Origin: an uncultured Prevotella sp.
GTDB lineage: Bacteria; Bacteroidota; Bacteroidia; Bacteroidales; Bacteroidaceae
Reading direction: 5' to 3'
DNA: 6,762 nucleotides
Assembly: GCA_934230965.1 (NCBI GenBank)
Contig: CAKQFW010000114.1
Coordinates: 1-6,762, forward strand
Shown here: piece after piece, positions 1 through 6,081 of the stretch
How the letters are laid out: the number at the start of each line of letters is the position of its first letter
Position numbering within the stretch: position 1 is the stretch's first letter
Notes under the pieces: model-generated
Database searches by the model: none
The model's input: the letters and a program-made list of their open reading frames with translations, nothing else
Told to the model about the DNA's origin: nothing
Program-made: the position numbers and the translations under genes

Positions 1-73
1 GTTCTATATGTTCGGCTGCTTGAATATTTGATCCTAATGCGATGATTATTTCCGTCTGATTGATGGCCTTCAT
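1..73 (-). CDS. folK: FolK (HPPK), 5' end only
   Basis: The first 24 codons of a gene that runs off the left edge. The visible protein begins MKAINQTEIIIALGSNIQ and continues AAEHIE. The short hydrophobic strand followed by ALGSN is the N-terminal signature of 6-hydroxymethyl-7,8-dihydropterin pyrophosphokinase (usual form LGSN), which transfers pyrophosphate from ATP to the pterin in folate synthesis in the cytoplasm. The ATG is preceded at a sensible distance by a strong Bacteroidetes-type promoter (101-132), which supports both the start and the reading direction. Only the N-terminus is visible, so the pterin- and ATP-binding residues cannot be checked. The call rests on one motif plus the start context. 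Confidence 0.72.
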   Translation of the reverse strand, partial: MKAINQTEIIIALGSNIQAAEHIE

Positions 74-100
74 CCTGTGAATAATTGAAAAATTTTATTG

Positions 101-132
101 CAAACTTACACAAAACTTTTCGAATATACAAC
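101..132 (-). promoter_or_regulatory. Bacteroidetes-type promoter of folK
   Basis: Read on the minus strand, TAAGTTTG (101-108) is an exact match to the Bacteroidetes -7 consensus TAnnTTTG. Upstream by 20 bases is GTTG (129-132), a three-of-four match to the -33 TTTG element at the normal 19-21 base spacing. The -7 box ends 27 bases before the folK ATG. The -33 element lies inside an inverted repeat (124-147). Confidence 0.7.
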
Positions 133-147
133 AATTCTGTTGTGTAT
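124..147. repeat. Inverted repeat over the folK -33 box
   Basis: Two 10-base arms, ATATACAACA (124-133) and TGTTGTGTAT (138-147), are separated by ATTC. Nine of ten positions are complementary. The exception (127/144) is a G-U pair in plus-strand RNA and an A-C mismatch in minus-strand RNA. It lies about 85 bases past the stop of the acyltransferase gene and covers the -33 element of folK. It could be a weak terminator for the sugar cassette or an operator. No U-run follows it in the minus direction, so an ordinary intrinsic terminator is not well supported. Confidence 0.4.
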
Positions 148-232
148 GTCAGTAAAAGATGTAAAATCTTAATAAAAGACGTGAGAGCCGATATCTTGCT
201 TATATTGATTTATTGCGTATTCTGATTTCATG

Positions 233-1177
233 TTATAAGATGAATGAATATTTGGGCGATGCTTGGCAGCCAATGTCTTCTTTGAAGGAACAAAGCCCGT
301 AATTAGGCACTCCGTCTTCAGTAGCAGGCCCTATGTCTAACAGTGTGTACCCTCTTTCATTGTAATAATCGTATAATAAGGCTGCTAACACGTTCATAGT
401 GCGAAGATGGGCATATGCTTTTAAGTCGCCCCAATATATTACTTGGGCGGTTTTGTCACAGACATCATATATTTGTGCAGCGGCAACATCAATGTTATCA
501 ACTGATAGCACAAAGAAAGAAGCATTTACTATCTTAATGGTTTTGATAACATCTTCAAAACTCATGCGTAGCGGATATTGATGTTCGGCTCTGTTCTTGC
601 TGATAATGTTGTAGGCACGAGCTACGTCGTCAGGGTTTTTGCTGTTCAACTTAGTGAGAACAAACGGATGCTTTAAGGCCTGATGAAGTTTGTTACGTGC
701 GCTTGAGGTGATGATTGATTCGTATGAAATGTATGGATTGAGGGGTATATAATAGCTGAGATCAATGGTCATGGCTTGCCCTATACGGCTCAATACGTTT
801 ACCCACTTTGAAAGCTGAGAAGAGGCGTAAACTAATGGTGGTAGGGTGATGTGTGTCTGTAGTCCGCGTTCACTAGCATAGCCTCTCAGTAATGAAGATG
901 CTGCCTCCATTGCTTCAAGGCGCTGAACACTATTGGTGTTAAAACCGCCAAATGGGGCGGAAAAGGGTGATGATAGAATATGTCCACGCTGTCCGGCTAT
1001 TATACCAAAGCGTACCTTCGTGTCGGCCATTACAAGATAGTGCAATTGTTCTGCCTTGTGACGATTAAGCTCATTGAATTCTACACTGTTATATATATGT
1101 GGAACTTGCGGAAACAACTGAGCATATGCTCCGGCTTGCGTTTCTTGAATTGCGAGTTGGCTGGACGTTTGTATCAT
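233..1177 (-). CDS. FemAB/GNAT-like acyltransferase of the sugar cassette
   Basis: A 314-residue protein beginning MIQTSSQLAIQETQ. I read it as a FemAB-like/GNAT-fold transferase of the type found beside DegT aminotransferases in Bacteroides polysaccharide loci. Supporting landmarks are FNSV-like NSVEFNELN (30-38), the block SPFSAPFGGFN (70-80), AAQIYDV (233-239), WGD (249-251), and the C-terminal DIGPATEDGVPNYGL with FKEDIGC (281-304). The family transfers an acyl or aminoacyl group to an amine. Here the likely acceptor is the 3-amino group of the sugar made by the two genes upstream, which is inference from position. There is no signal peptide or membrane segment, so it should act in the cytoplasm. 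The open frame extends upstream to 1366. I chose the ATG at 1177 because it follows the aminotransferase stop codon by a single base and is where the protein starts to look like the family. An ATG at 1201 is the main alternative. The exact donor and acceptor are unknown. Confidence 0.75.
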   Translation of the reverse strand: MIQTSSQLAIQETQAGAYAQLFPQVPHIYNSVEFNELNRHKAEQLHYLVMADTKVRFGIIAGQRGHILSSPFSAPFGGFNTNSVQRLEAMEAASSLLRGYASERGLQTHITLPPLVYASSQLSKWVNVLSRIGQAMTIDLSYYIPLNPYISYESIITSSARNKLHQALKHPFVLTKLNSKNPDDVARAYNIISKNRAEHQYPLRMSFEDVIKTIKIVNASFFVLSVDNIDVAAAQIYDVCDKTAQVIYWGDLKAYAHLRTMNVLAALLYDYYNERGYTLLDIGPATEDGVPNYGLCSFKEDIGCQASPKYSFIL

Positions 1178-1178
1178 G

Positions 1179-2324
1179 TTATTTAAATGTGTTAATGGCA
1201 TGTATAATGTGTGCTTGCTCATCATTGGTAAGCACCTGACTGACTGGCAATGACAAGATACACTGATGTATATGCTCAGTGATAGGTAGTGCCAGTTGCG
1301 ACCATGCTTTATAACATTGCTGTTTATGAGGCGGTATGGGATAGTGAATATCTGTTTGGATACCATGTTCTGCTAACCATTTGCGTAAAGTATCGCGACG
1401 CGTGCAGAGAATGGGAAATAAATGAAAAACATTCTGTTCAAGATACAAGTCGGGCAACAACTGGATGTTTGGGTTGTTTATATCGGTGTAATAGCGCTGA
1501 GCATGAGCTTGGCGGATAGCGTTTTCTTGTTCAAGGTAGGGTAAGCGTATACGCAATACAGCAGCTTGAATTTCATCCATACGACTATTTATGCCGATAT
1601 AATTGAATACATACTTCTTCTCAGAACCATAGTTGGCTAATGCTCGAACCAAACGCGCTAACTCAGAGTCGTTGGTGGTTATGGCGCCAGCATCGCCTAA
1701 GGCTCCTAAATTCTTGGTAGGATAAAAACTGTGAGCAGCATCGCCTATGCTTCCTGTGTGCTTACCGTCATGTTCAGTGTCAGAACCGTGATAGATGCAA
1801 CCATGGGCTTGAGCATTGTCTTCAACCAAGCGTAGATTGTATTTTTTACATATACGCCCTATCACTTCTGTATAAGCACAGCGTCCATACAGATGCACAA
1901 TCATAATGGCACGTGTGCGTGGGGTGATGGCTGCTTCAATCTTTTTATCGTCTATCTGAAGGGTCGTGATATCTGGTTCTACTAAGATAGGTTTCAGGTT
2001 GCATCGAGTAATCGCTAAGATAGATGCTATGTATGTGTTGGCAGGTACTATTACCTCGTCGTCATCATGCATCAATCCCATTTCTTTGTAGGCGCGGAAA
2101 ATGAGGGTTAAGGCATCTAAACCATTGCCACAGCCTATACACCATTGCGTGCCAATGTATTCGGCATAGGCTTTTTCAAACATTTCTGTTTCATGCCCAC
2201 GCAGATACCATCCGCTGTTTATTACTCGTTGTACGGCTTGCTCTATCTCTGTAGCGTGAAGAGAGGTTATTTTGTGCAAGTCGAGAAAACTGATTTCTTT
2301 TTCTTCTGTCATCCTACCTGTCAT
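1179..2324 (-). CDS. fdtB: dTDP-3-amino-3,6-dideoxyhexose transaminase (FdtB/QdtB type)
   Basis: A 381-residue PLP-dependent aminotransferase of the DegT/DnrJ/EryC1/StrS family, close to the usual 360-380 residues. Visible landmarks are SGWYLRGHETEMFE (37-50), the cofactor-phosphate region GCGNGLDAL (64-72), PANTYIAS (94-101), EDNAQAHG (168-175; D169 and Q172 are the expected PLP-ring contacts), and SFYPTKNLGALGDAGA (199-214), where K204 is the expected Schiff-base lysine. The SFYPTKNLGALGDAG form is typical of FdtB/QdtB, which transfer an amino group from glutamate to C3 of a dTDP-3-keto-6-deoxyhexose. The ketoisomerase gene that makes that substrate lies just upstream, separated by 94 bases. 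A short extra segment, SDTEHD (181-186), precedes the PLP-lysine region. The start is either the first ATG (2324) or MTEEKE at 2312, since both precede the conserved ISFLDL. Galacto versus gluco product cannot be decided from this protein. Confidence 0.88.
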   Translation of the reverse strand: MTGRMTEEKEISFLDLHKITSLHATEIEQAVQRVINSGWYLRGHETEMFEKAYAEYIGTQWCIGCGNGLDALTLIFRAYKEMGLMHDDDEVIVPANTYIASILAITRCNLKPILVEPDITTLQIDDKKIEAAITPRTRAIMIVHLYGRCAYTEVIGRICKKYNLRLVEDNAQAHGCIYHGSDTEHDGKHTGSIGDAAHSFYPTKNLGALGDAGAITTNDSELARLVRALANYGSEKKYVFNYIGINSRMDEIQAAVLRIRLPYLEQENAIRQAHAQRYYTDINNPNIQLLPDLYLEQNVFHLFPILCTRRDTLRKWLAEHGIQTDIHYPIPPHKQQCYKAWSQLALPITEHIHQCILSLPVSQVLTNDEQAHIIHAINTFK

Positions 2325-2372
2325 TGTGTCAGCGCCATGGCCTATTATATTGTCTCTGTTTTTTTGATTATA

Positions 2373-2422
2373 TTGTTATAACAACTAATTATATCGTTTT
2401 ATATCGTCTTAATAACAGTTAT
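2373..2422. repeat. AT-rich palindromes and direct repeats between fdtA and fdtB
   Basis: The 94-base gap between the ketoisomerase and aminotransferase genes holds a cluster of short symmetric elements. TTGTTATAACAA (2373-2384) is a perfect 12-base palindrome. TTATATCGT occurs twice (2389-2397 and 2399-2407) with a 10-base period, about one helical turn. ATAAC-A-GTTAT (2412-2422) is a second inverted repeat that overlaps the ketoisomerase stop codon. No convincing TAnnTTTG box was found here. The cluster might be a regulator site or just low-complexity AT-rich sequence. Confidence 0.4.
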
Positions 2423-2829
2423 AAGGTTTCTATATAATGAATAAAGTCAGGGTATTCGCGTATGTAATCGTCTTCGTCATACTCGTCAGTAGCTAATACC
2501 ATGCAAACGGCTCCAGATGAAAAGTCATCTAACGTGCGCCACATATTTGTTTCCACAAGTAAGCCTTCCCACGGATGATTTAATAGGAACGTACTTTTAT
2601 TATTGCCATCGTCTATCGTTACGGTGAAAGAACCACTCAGCGCTACAATAAACTCGCGACACTGTTTGTGAGCATGTCCACCGCGACTTTCACCTCCAGG
2701 CACATCATATACCCAGTAAACTCTTTTGATGGCAAAAGGCAACTGCTTATGTGCTTCGGCAACAGTGAGATTGCCACGGGGGTCAACAATACGTGGCAAT
2801 GCCACGATTCGACATTTCTTCTCTTCCAT
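2419..2829 (-). CDS. fdtA: dTDP-4-oxo-6-deoxyglucose 3,4-ketoisomerase (FdtA/QdtA type)
   Basis: A 136-residue single-domain cupin of the WxcM-like/FdtA/QdtA family, which is usually about 135-140 residues. It moves the keto group of dTDP-4-keto-6-deoxyglucose from C4 to C3, giving the substrate for the adjacent aminotransferase. Landmarks are DPRGNLTVAE (16-25), PFAIKRVYWVYDVPG (31-45), RGGHAHK (49-55; H52 and H54 are the conserved catalytic histidine pair), the cupin strand LSGSFTVTIDDG (64-75), MWRTLDDFSSGAVCMVLA (96-113), and YDEDDYIREYPDF (117-129). The frame is open 11 codons further up, to 2862. I chose MEEKKC because the extra residues lie before the conserved N-terminal strand. Residues R18 and R98 sit at the two positions reported to set product stereochemistry and look like a mixture of the FdtA and QdtA types. 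The product may therefore be the Fuc3N or the Qui3N precursor, and the symbol is provisional. Confidence 0.88.
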   Translation of the reverse strand: MEEKKCRIVALPRIVDPRGNLTVAEAHKQLPFAIKRVYWVYDVPGGESRGGHAHKQCREFIVALSGSFTVTIDDGNNKSTFLLNHPWEGLLVETNMWRTLDDFSSGAVCMVLATDEYDEDDYIREYPDFIHYIETL

Positions 2830-2890
2830 GTGATTTAGATGCGTTGTAGAAACAGATATCACTAATTAAGGCTATAAATTATTGACGTTT

Positions 2891-2925
2891 TTACCTATAG
2901 TGCTATTGGGTAGCACTATAGGTAA
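2891..2925 (-). terminator. Perfect 15-bp hairpin after purT
   Basis: TTACCTATAGTGCTA (2891-2905) and its exact reverse complement (2911-2925) are separated by a 5-base loop, TTGGG on the plus strand. It starts 14 bases past the purT stop and ends about 60 bases before the ketoisomerase start. Position and strength suggest a purT transcript terminator or 3'-end stabiliser. Against a textbook intrinsic terminator, the minus-strand sequence after the stem is AAAACGTC, with no U-run. The plus-strand flank also lacks one. Confidence 0.55.
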
Positions 2926-2939
2926 CGTGTAAAATTGCG

Positions 2940-4100
2940 CTATTTGATGATGGTGGCGGCCAAACGTTTGGCCTTCTCGCGCAATGGCGTTGTGTCGGCA
3001 TCGACATCACCATAACACAATACTACACCCATGCGGCGACCAGGATGTTGCACATGCTTTCCGAAGATACGTACACGAGTGTAGTCTTCGCGCAGAGCAT
3101 CTATCAGGTTGTATGTAGGGTCGTGATCGGCTTCTTCTTTTGCTGAGATAACGGCGCTGGCTCCAGCGTGCTCAAGATGTATGCCTGCAATGGGCAATCC
3201 CATTATAGCACGGAAATGTAACTCAAACTCTGACAGGTTGGTGGTGTGACCCAACGTTACCATGCCAGTATCGTGTGGACGTGGCGATAGTTCAGAGAAG
3301 ATAACTTCTCCCGATTTTGTCAAGAAGAACTCTACGCCCCAGATGCCAGCACCTGTCAAAGCACGTGTTACCTTTTCTGCCATGTCTTCGGCTTTGCGCA
3401 ATTCGTCTTCCGGAATGGCGAATGGTTGCCAACTTTCTTGATAGTCGCCATTTTTCTGAACATGACCGATGGGTGGGCAGAAAAGGGTAGGACCATCTTT
3501 TTGTGTGACGGTGAGCAAGGTAAACTCGCTATCGAAATGTATGAATTCTTCAATAATAATTTCTTTTACGTCGCCGCGGCTTCCTTCCATTGCTTCATTA
3601 AAGGCTTGCTCTAACTGGCTTTCTTCTTTAACAATGCTCTGTCCATGACCCGATGACGACATAAGAGGTTTGATGACACAAGGAAAACCAATCTCCTTTG
3701 CATGAGATTTTAGCTCTTCTAATGTCTTGGCATAGAAATATTTGGCTGTGCGTAAGTTTAATTCTTTTGCTGCCAAATCGCGTATAGCTTTTCTGTTCAT
3801 GGTATAATTGACGGCCCTTGCACTTGGCACTACCTGTATGCCTTCTTCTTCAAACTTGAAAAGACGCTCAGTGCGTATGGCCTCAATTTCAGGTACGATG
3901 ATGTCGGGATGATGACGTTCTACCACTGCATCCAGCGCGTCGCCATCAAGCATGTTAAACACTTCGCTTTCGTCAGCTACCTGCATGGCAGGAGCACACT
4001 CGTAGCGGTCGCACGCAATGACGTATTGCCCAGCGCGTTTGGCTGCAATGACAAATTCTTTGCCCAGTTCACCTGAACCTAATAACAGAATCTTTTTCAT
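2940..4100 (-). CDS. purT: Formate-dependent GAR transformylase PurT
   Basis: A 386-residue ATP-grasp enzyme, near the 392 of the E. coli protein. It makes formyl-GAR from GAR, formate and ATP, the folate-independent version of the third step of purine synthesis. The order of landmarks matches E. coli Pur[12 protein letters not shown] (5-15), [12 protein letters not shown] (31-42), NMLDGDAL (49-56), VPEIEAI (69-75, GAR-binding glutamate), TMNRKAIR (100-107, R103), [13 protein letters not shown] (142-154, K144), QESWQP (221-226), and [15 protein letters not shown] (269-283). The C-terminal part, including RIFGK (344-348) and RRMGVVL (355-361), is intact. One departure is H152 in the glycine-rich loop, where E. 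coli has lysine in SSGKGQ. Gaps of 96 bases upstream and about 110 bases downstream suggest a single-gene unit. No clear TAnnTTTG promoter was found upstream. Confidence 0.96.
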   Translation of the reverse strand: MKKILLLGSGELGKEFVIAAKRAGQYVIACDRYECAPAMQVADESEVFNMLDGDALDAVVERHHPDIIVPEIEAIRTERLFKFEEEGIQVVPSARAVNYTMNRKAIRDLAAKELNLRTAKYFYAKTLEELKSHAKEIGFPCVIKPLMSSSGHGQSIVKEESQLEQAFNEAMEGSRGDVKEIIIEEFIHFDSEFTLLTVTQKDGPTLFCPPIGHVQKNGDYQESWQPFAIPEDELRKAEDMAEKVTRALTGAGIWGVEFFLTKSGEVIFSELSPRPHDTGMVTLGHTTNLSEFELHFRAIMGLPIAGIHLEHAGASAVISAKEEADHDPTYNLIDALREDYTRVRIFGKHVQHPGRRMGVVLCYGDVDADTTPLREKAKRLAATIIK

Positions 4101-4196
4101 CTTGTTTCTGGTTTATGTATCAGTTAGAAATAATGATGTTTCTTTTACTTTTGTTCTAATGCAATAATTTATTAAAAACAGTATGTGTCTGAATAA

Positions 4197-4694
4197 TTAA
4201 CGCGGAAGTCCTAAATTTATTACTTCGCAATCAGACATCTTTGCACCATCAATGGTAAGACGTACCAGAGTGCGTTGCTTATGCCAGCCTTGTATACCAG
4301 CTGCTCCTGGGTTTATATGTAACAAACGCAAGGTAGGGTCATATTGCACTTTAAGTATATGAGAGTGTCCACTGATAAACAGTTGGGGTGGCGATGCGTA
4401 TAGTGTCGAGCGTATACTCCGATCATAGTTGCCAGGGTAGCCGCCAATGTGTTTTATAAGCACATCAATATCTTCACACTTAAAGCGTAAGATATCTCGA
4501 TACATGAGGCGTAGGTCACCACCATCACAGTTGCCACATACGGCTCTGAATGTGCGAAACTGTGCCAGACGTTCTGCTAATTCAGTAGAACCAATGTCGC
4601 CAGCGTGCCATATCTCGTCGCACGACTCAAAGTAGTGTAGATACTTATCGTCCCAATAGCCGTGTGTATCACTAATGATGCCTATGCGTTTCAT
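4197..4694 (-). CDS. YfcE/MJ0936-type metallophosphoesterase
   Basis: A 165-residue calcineurin-like phosphoesterase of the small YfcE/UPF0025 class, about the usual length. The two-metal site is complete: SDTHG (8-12; D9, H11), HAGDIG (30-35; D33), GNCD (54-57; N55), IKHIGG (80-85; H82) and GHSH (109-112; H110, H112). INPGAAG (127-133) is the typical late motif. Such enzymes hydrolyse phosphodiester or phosphomonoester bonds with Mn or similar metals. The natural substrate is usually unknown, and nothing here identifies it. The ATG overlaps the stop of the transporter gene by four bases (ATGA), so the two are probably translationally coupled and co-transcribed. There is no signal peptide, so it is cytoplasmic. 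Confidence 0.92.
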   Translation of the reverse strand: MKRIGIISDTHGYWDDKYLHYFESCDEIWHAGDIGSTELAERLAQFRTFRAVCGNCDGGDLRLMYRDILRFKCEDIDVLIKHIGGYPGNYDRSIRSTLYASPPQLFISGHSHILKVQYDPTLRLLHINPGAAGIQGWHKQRTLVRLTIDGAKMSDCEVINLGLPR

Positions 4695-6046
4695 GCCATT
4701 TGCTTTTTAAACTTTTTCATATATACCATCATAGTCCATGCAGCAATGAGGGCTGCTATAAGGTCGCTTCCAGGCATTGCCAGCCATACACCGTCAATCT
4801 TAAGTAGGGGAGGTAAGATGACCAATAATGGCAGAAGAACAAGCAACTGGCGTGATAGCGAGAGGAATATGCTTATCTTTGCTTTTCCAATGCTTTGGAA
4901 GAAGGTAGATATAACCATTTGGTATCCCACAACGGGGAACATAATCATGGTGTAGCGTATGCCTTTAGCCGACATGCTAATGAGCGTAGCATCGGTGGTA
5001 AAAAGTCGAGCACAAAGTTCAGGAATAGTCATTGCAATAACAAATCCTGTGGTCATTACTATCGTAGCAGCTATGATGGCGTACTTTAGTACACGTAACA
5101 TACGATCAAATTGTCGCGAACCATAATTATAACCTGCAATAGGTTGCATGCCTTGGTTTACGCCCATGTTAATCATCACGAATATAAAAGCCACTTTATT
5201 GGCAATGCCATAGGCACCAACGGCCATGTCGCCTCCATACATTAACATGCGGTTGTTGATAAAGATAACGACGATACAAGCACAAACATTCATGCAGAAA
5301 GGTGACAAACCTACTGCAATTATGTTTCGAATGATATAGCCTACAGGGCGGAATGTTCCGCGTTTGAAATGCAGTAATTCGCGTTCGTTTGAGAAAATTA
5401 TAAGCTGCCACGCTAAAGCAATGCATTGCGCCAAAATGGTGGCATAGGCGGCACCCCGTATACCCATGTTGAAAGTCCAAATGAACAAAGGATCAAGCAC
5501 TGTGTTTAGTATTACCGTGAATATCGTGGCATACATAGCGTGGTGTGGCTTTCCTGCAGCTCTTAGCACGGAGTTCAGACCAAAATACATGTGCGTAACC
5601 ACATTGCCTAATAATATTACAACCATGTAGTCGCGTGCATAAGGCAAGGTTTGTTCACTGGCTCCAAAAAACTTCAAGATAGGGTCTAACAACAACAATA
5701 TAATAAGACCTACCGACAAACCTGTAATCAGGTTCAGTGTCATGGTGTTTCCCAATATGTGTTGCGCTGTTTTATAGTCTTTTTGTCCTAATTTTACACT
5801 GATGAATGTTGAAGCGCCAACGCCAACAGCGGCACCAAAAGCAGCCGAAAGGTTCATTAGAGGAAAGGTAATGGCAAGACCTGATATGGCCATCGGACCT
5901 ACTCCTTGTCCAATGAAAATGCTGTCTACCATATTATATAGCGATGAGGCTGTCATAGCAATAATGGCCGGAATGGCATATTGCATTAGCAGTTCGCCTA
6001 TGGGTCGTGTGCCCAGTCGCAGGGCCGCTTGTTTATTATCACTCAT
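4691..6046 (-). CDS. MATE-family multidrug/cation efflux transporter
   Basis: A 451-residue integral membrane protein with about twelve hydrophobic segments in two similar halves, the standard MATE size and layout. Family landmarks in the N-terminal half are IPAIIAMTASSLYNMVDSIF (25-44), GPMAISGLAITFPL (50-63), GAAVGVGAST (71-80), the LNSVLRAAGKP loop (157-167), NTVLDPLFIW (181-190) and MGIRGAAYATILAQ (194-207). The C-terminal half carries INMGVNQGMQPIAGYNYG, which repeats the pseudo-symmetric motif, and YQMVISTFFQSIGKAKISI. The sequence looks MepA/DinF-like rather than like a polysaccharide flippase. Members export cationic drugs or other organic compounds in exchange for Na+ or H+. The substrate is not predictable here. 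A Bacteroidetes -7 box lies 30 bases upstream of the ATG. The tail is highly basic (KKFKKQ). The stop overlaps the start of the phosphoesterase gene. Confidence 0.93.
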   Translation of the reverse strand: MSDNKQAALRLGTRPIGELLMQYAIPAIIAMTASSLYNMVDSIFIGQGVGPMAISGLAITFPLMNLSAAFGAAVGVGASTFISVKLGQKDYKTAQHILGNTMTLNLITGLSVGLIILLLLDPILKFFGASEQTLPYARDYMVVILLGNVVTHMYFGLNSVLRAAGKPHHAMYATIFTVILNTVLDPLFIWTFNMGIRGAAYATILAQCIALAWQLIIFSNERELLHFKRGTFRPVGYIIRNIIAVGLSPFCMNVCACIVVIFINNRMLMYGGDMAVGAYGIANKVAFIFVMINMGVNQGMQPIAGYNYGSRQFDRMLRVLKYAIIAATIVMTTGFVIAMTIPELCARLFTTDATLISMSAKGIRYTMIMFPVVGYQMVISTFFQSIGKAKISIFLSLSRQLLVLLPLLVILPPLLKIDGVWLAMPGSDLIAALIAAWTMMVYMKKFKKQMA

Positions 6047-6057
6047 ACATATGTTGT

Positions 6058-6081
6058 CTTTGCATTAAAACAGATGCAAAG
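6058..6081. repeat. 8-bp perfect inverted repeat at the transporter start region
   Basis: CTTTGCAT (6058-6065) and ATGCAAAG (6074-6081) are exact reverse complements separated by eight bases, TAAAACAG. On the minus strand the upstream arm overlaps the -7 promoter box, so the predicted transcription start falls within the repeat. The downstream arm ends 11 bases before the transporter ATG. This placement fits a dimeric repressor operator. It might also arise partly by chance, because TTTGCA is itself common at Bacteroidetes -7 boxes. Confidence 0.5.

Noticed and set aside
156..170. AAGAT-GTAAA-ATCTT small inverted repeat after the acyltransferase gene.
   Set aside because: A five-pair AT-rich stem is expected by chance in such a gap.
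1178..1366. A 63-codon upstream extension of the acyltransferase frame inside the aminotransferase gene.
   Set aside because: The extra residues do not look like the family, and the aminotransferase coding frame over the same bases is clearly real. The extension is a by-product of the overlapping frame.
2340..2375. Sigma-70-like TATAAT sequences ahead of the aminotransferase gene.
   Set aside because: Bacteroidetes promoters use TAnnTTTG. No matching upstream element is at the right spacing, and the region is simply AT-rich.
2830..2862. An 11-residue N-terminal extension of the ketoisomerase (MISVSTTHLNH).
   Set aside because: It precedes the conserved N-terminal strand and would exceed the typical family start. 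It remains possible but less likely.
3368..3553. A 61-codon minus-strand frame inside purT.
   Set aside because: PurT is fully conserved across these bases, so this is an overlapping shadow frame.
4169..4196. Possible terminator after the phosphoesterase: CAG/CTG and TTATT/AATAA pairing followed by a T-run on the minus strand.
   Set aside because: The stem needs a five-base bulge and its core is only three pairs. It is too weak to list as a terminator.
5196..5480. A 94-codon minus-strand frame inside the transporter gene.
   Set aside because: It is an alternate frame of the MATE coding sequence, rich in Cys, His and Arg with no domain. The MATE frame explains the region.
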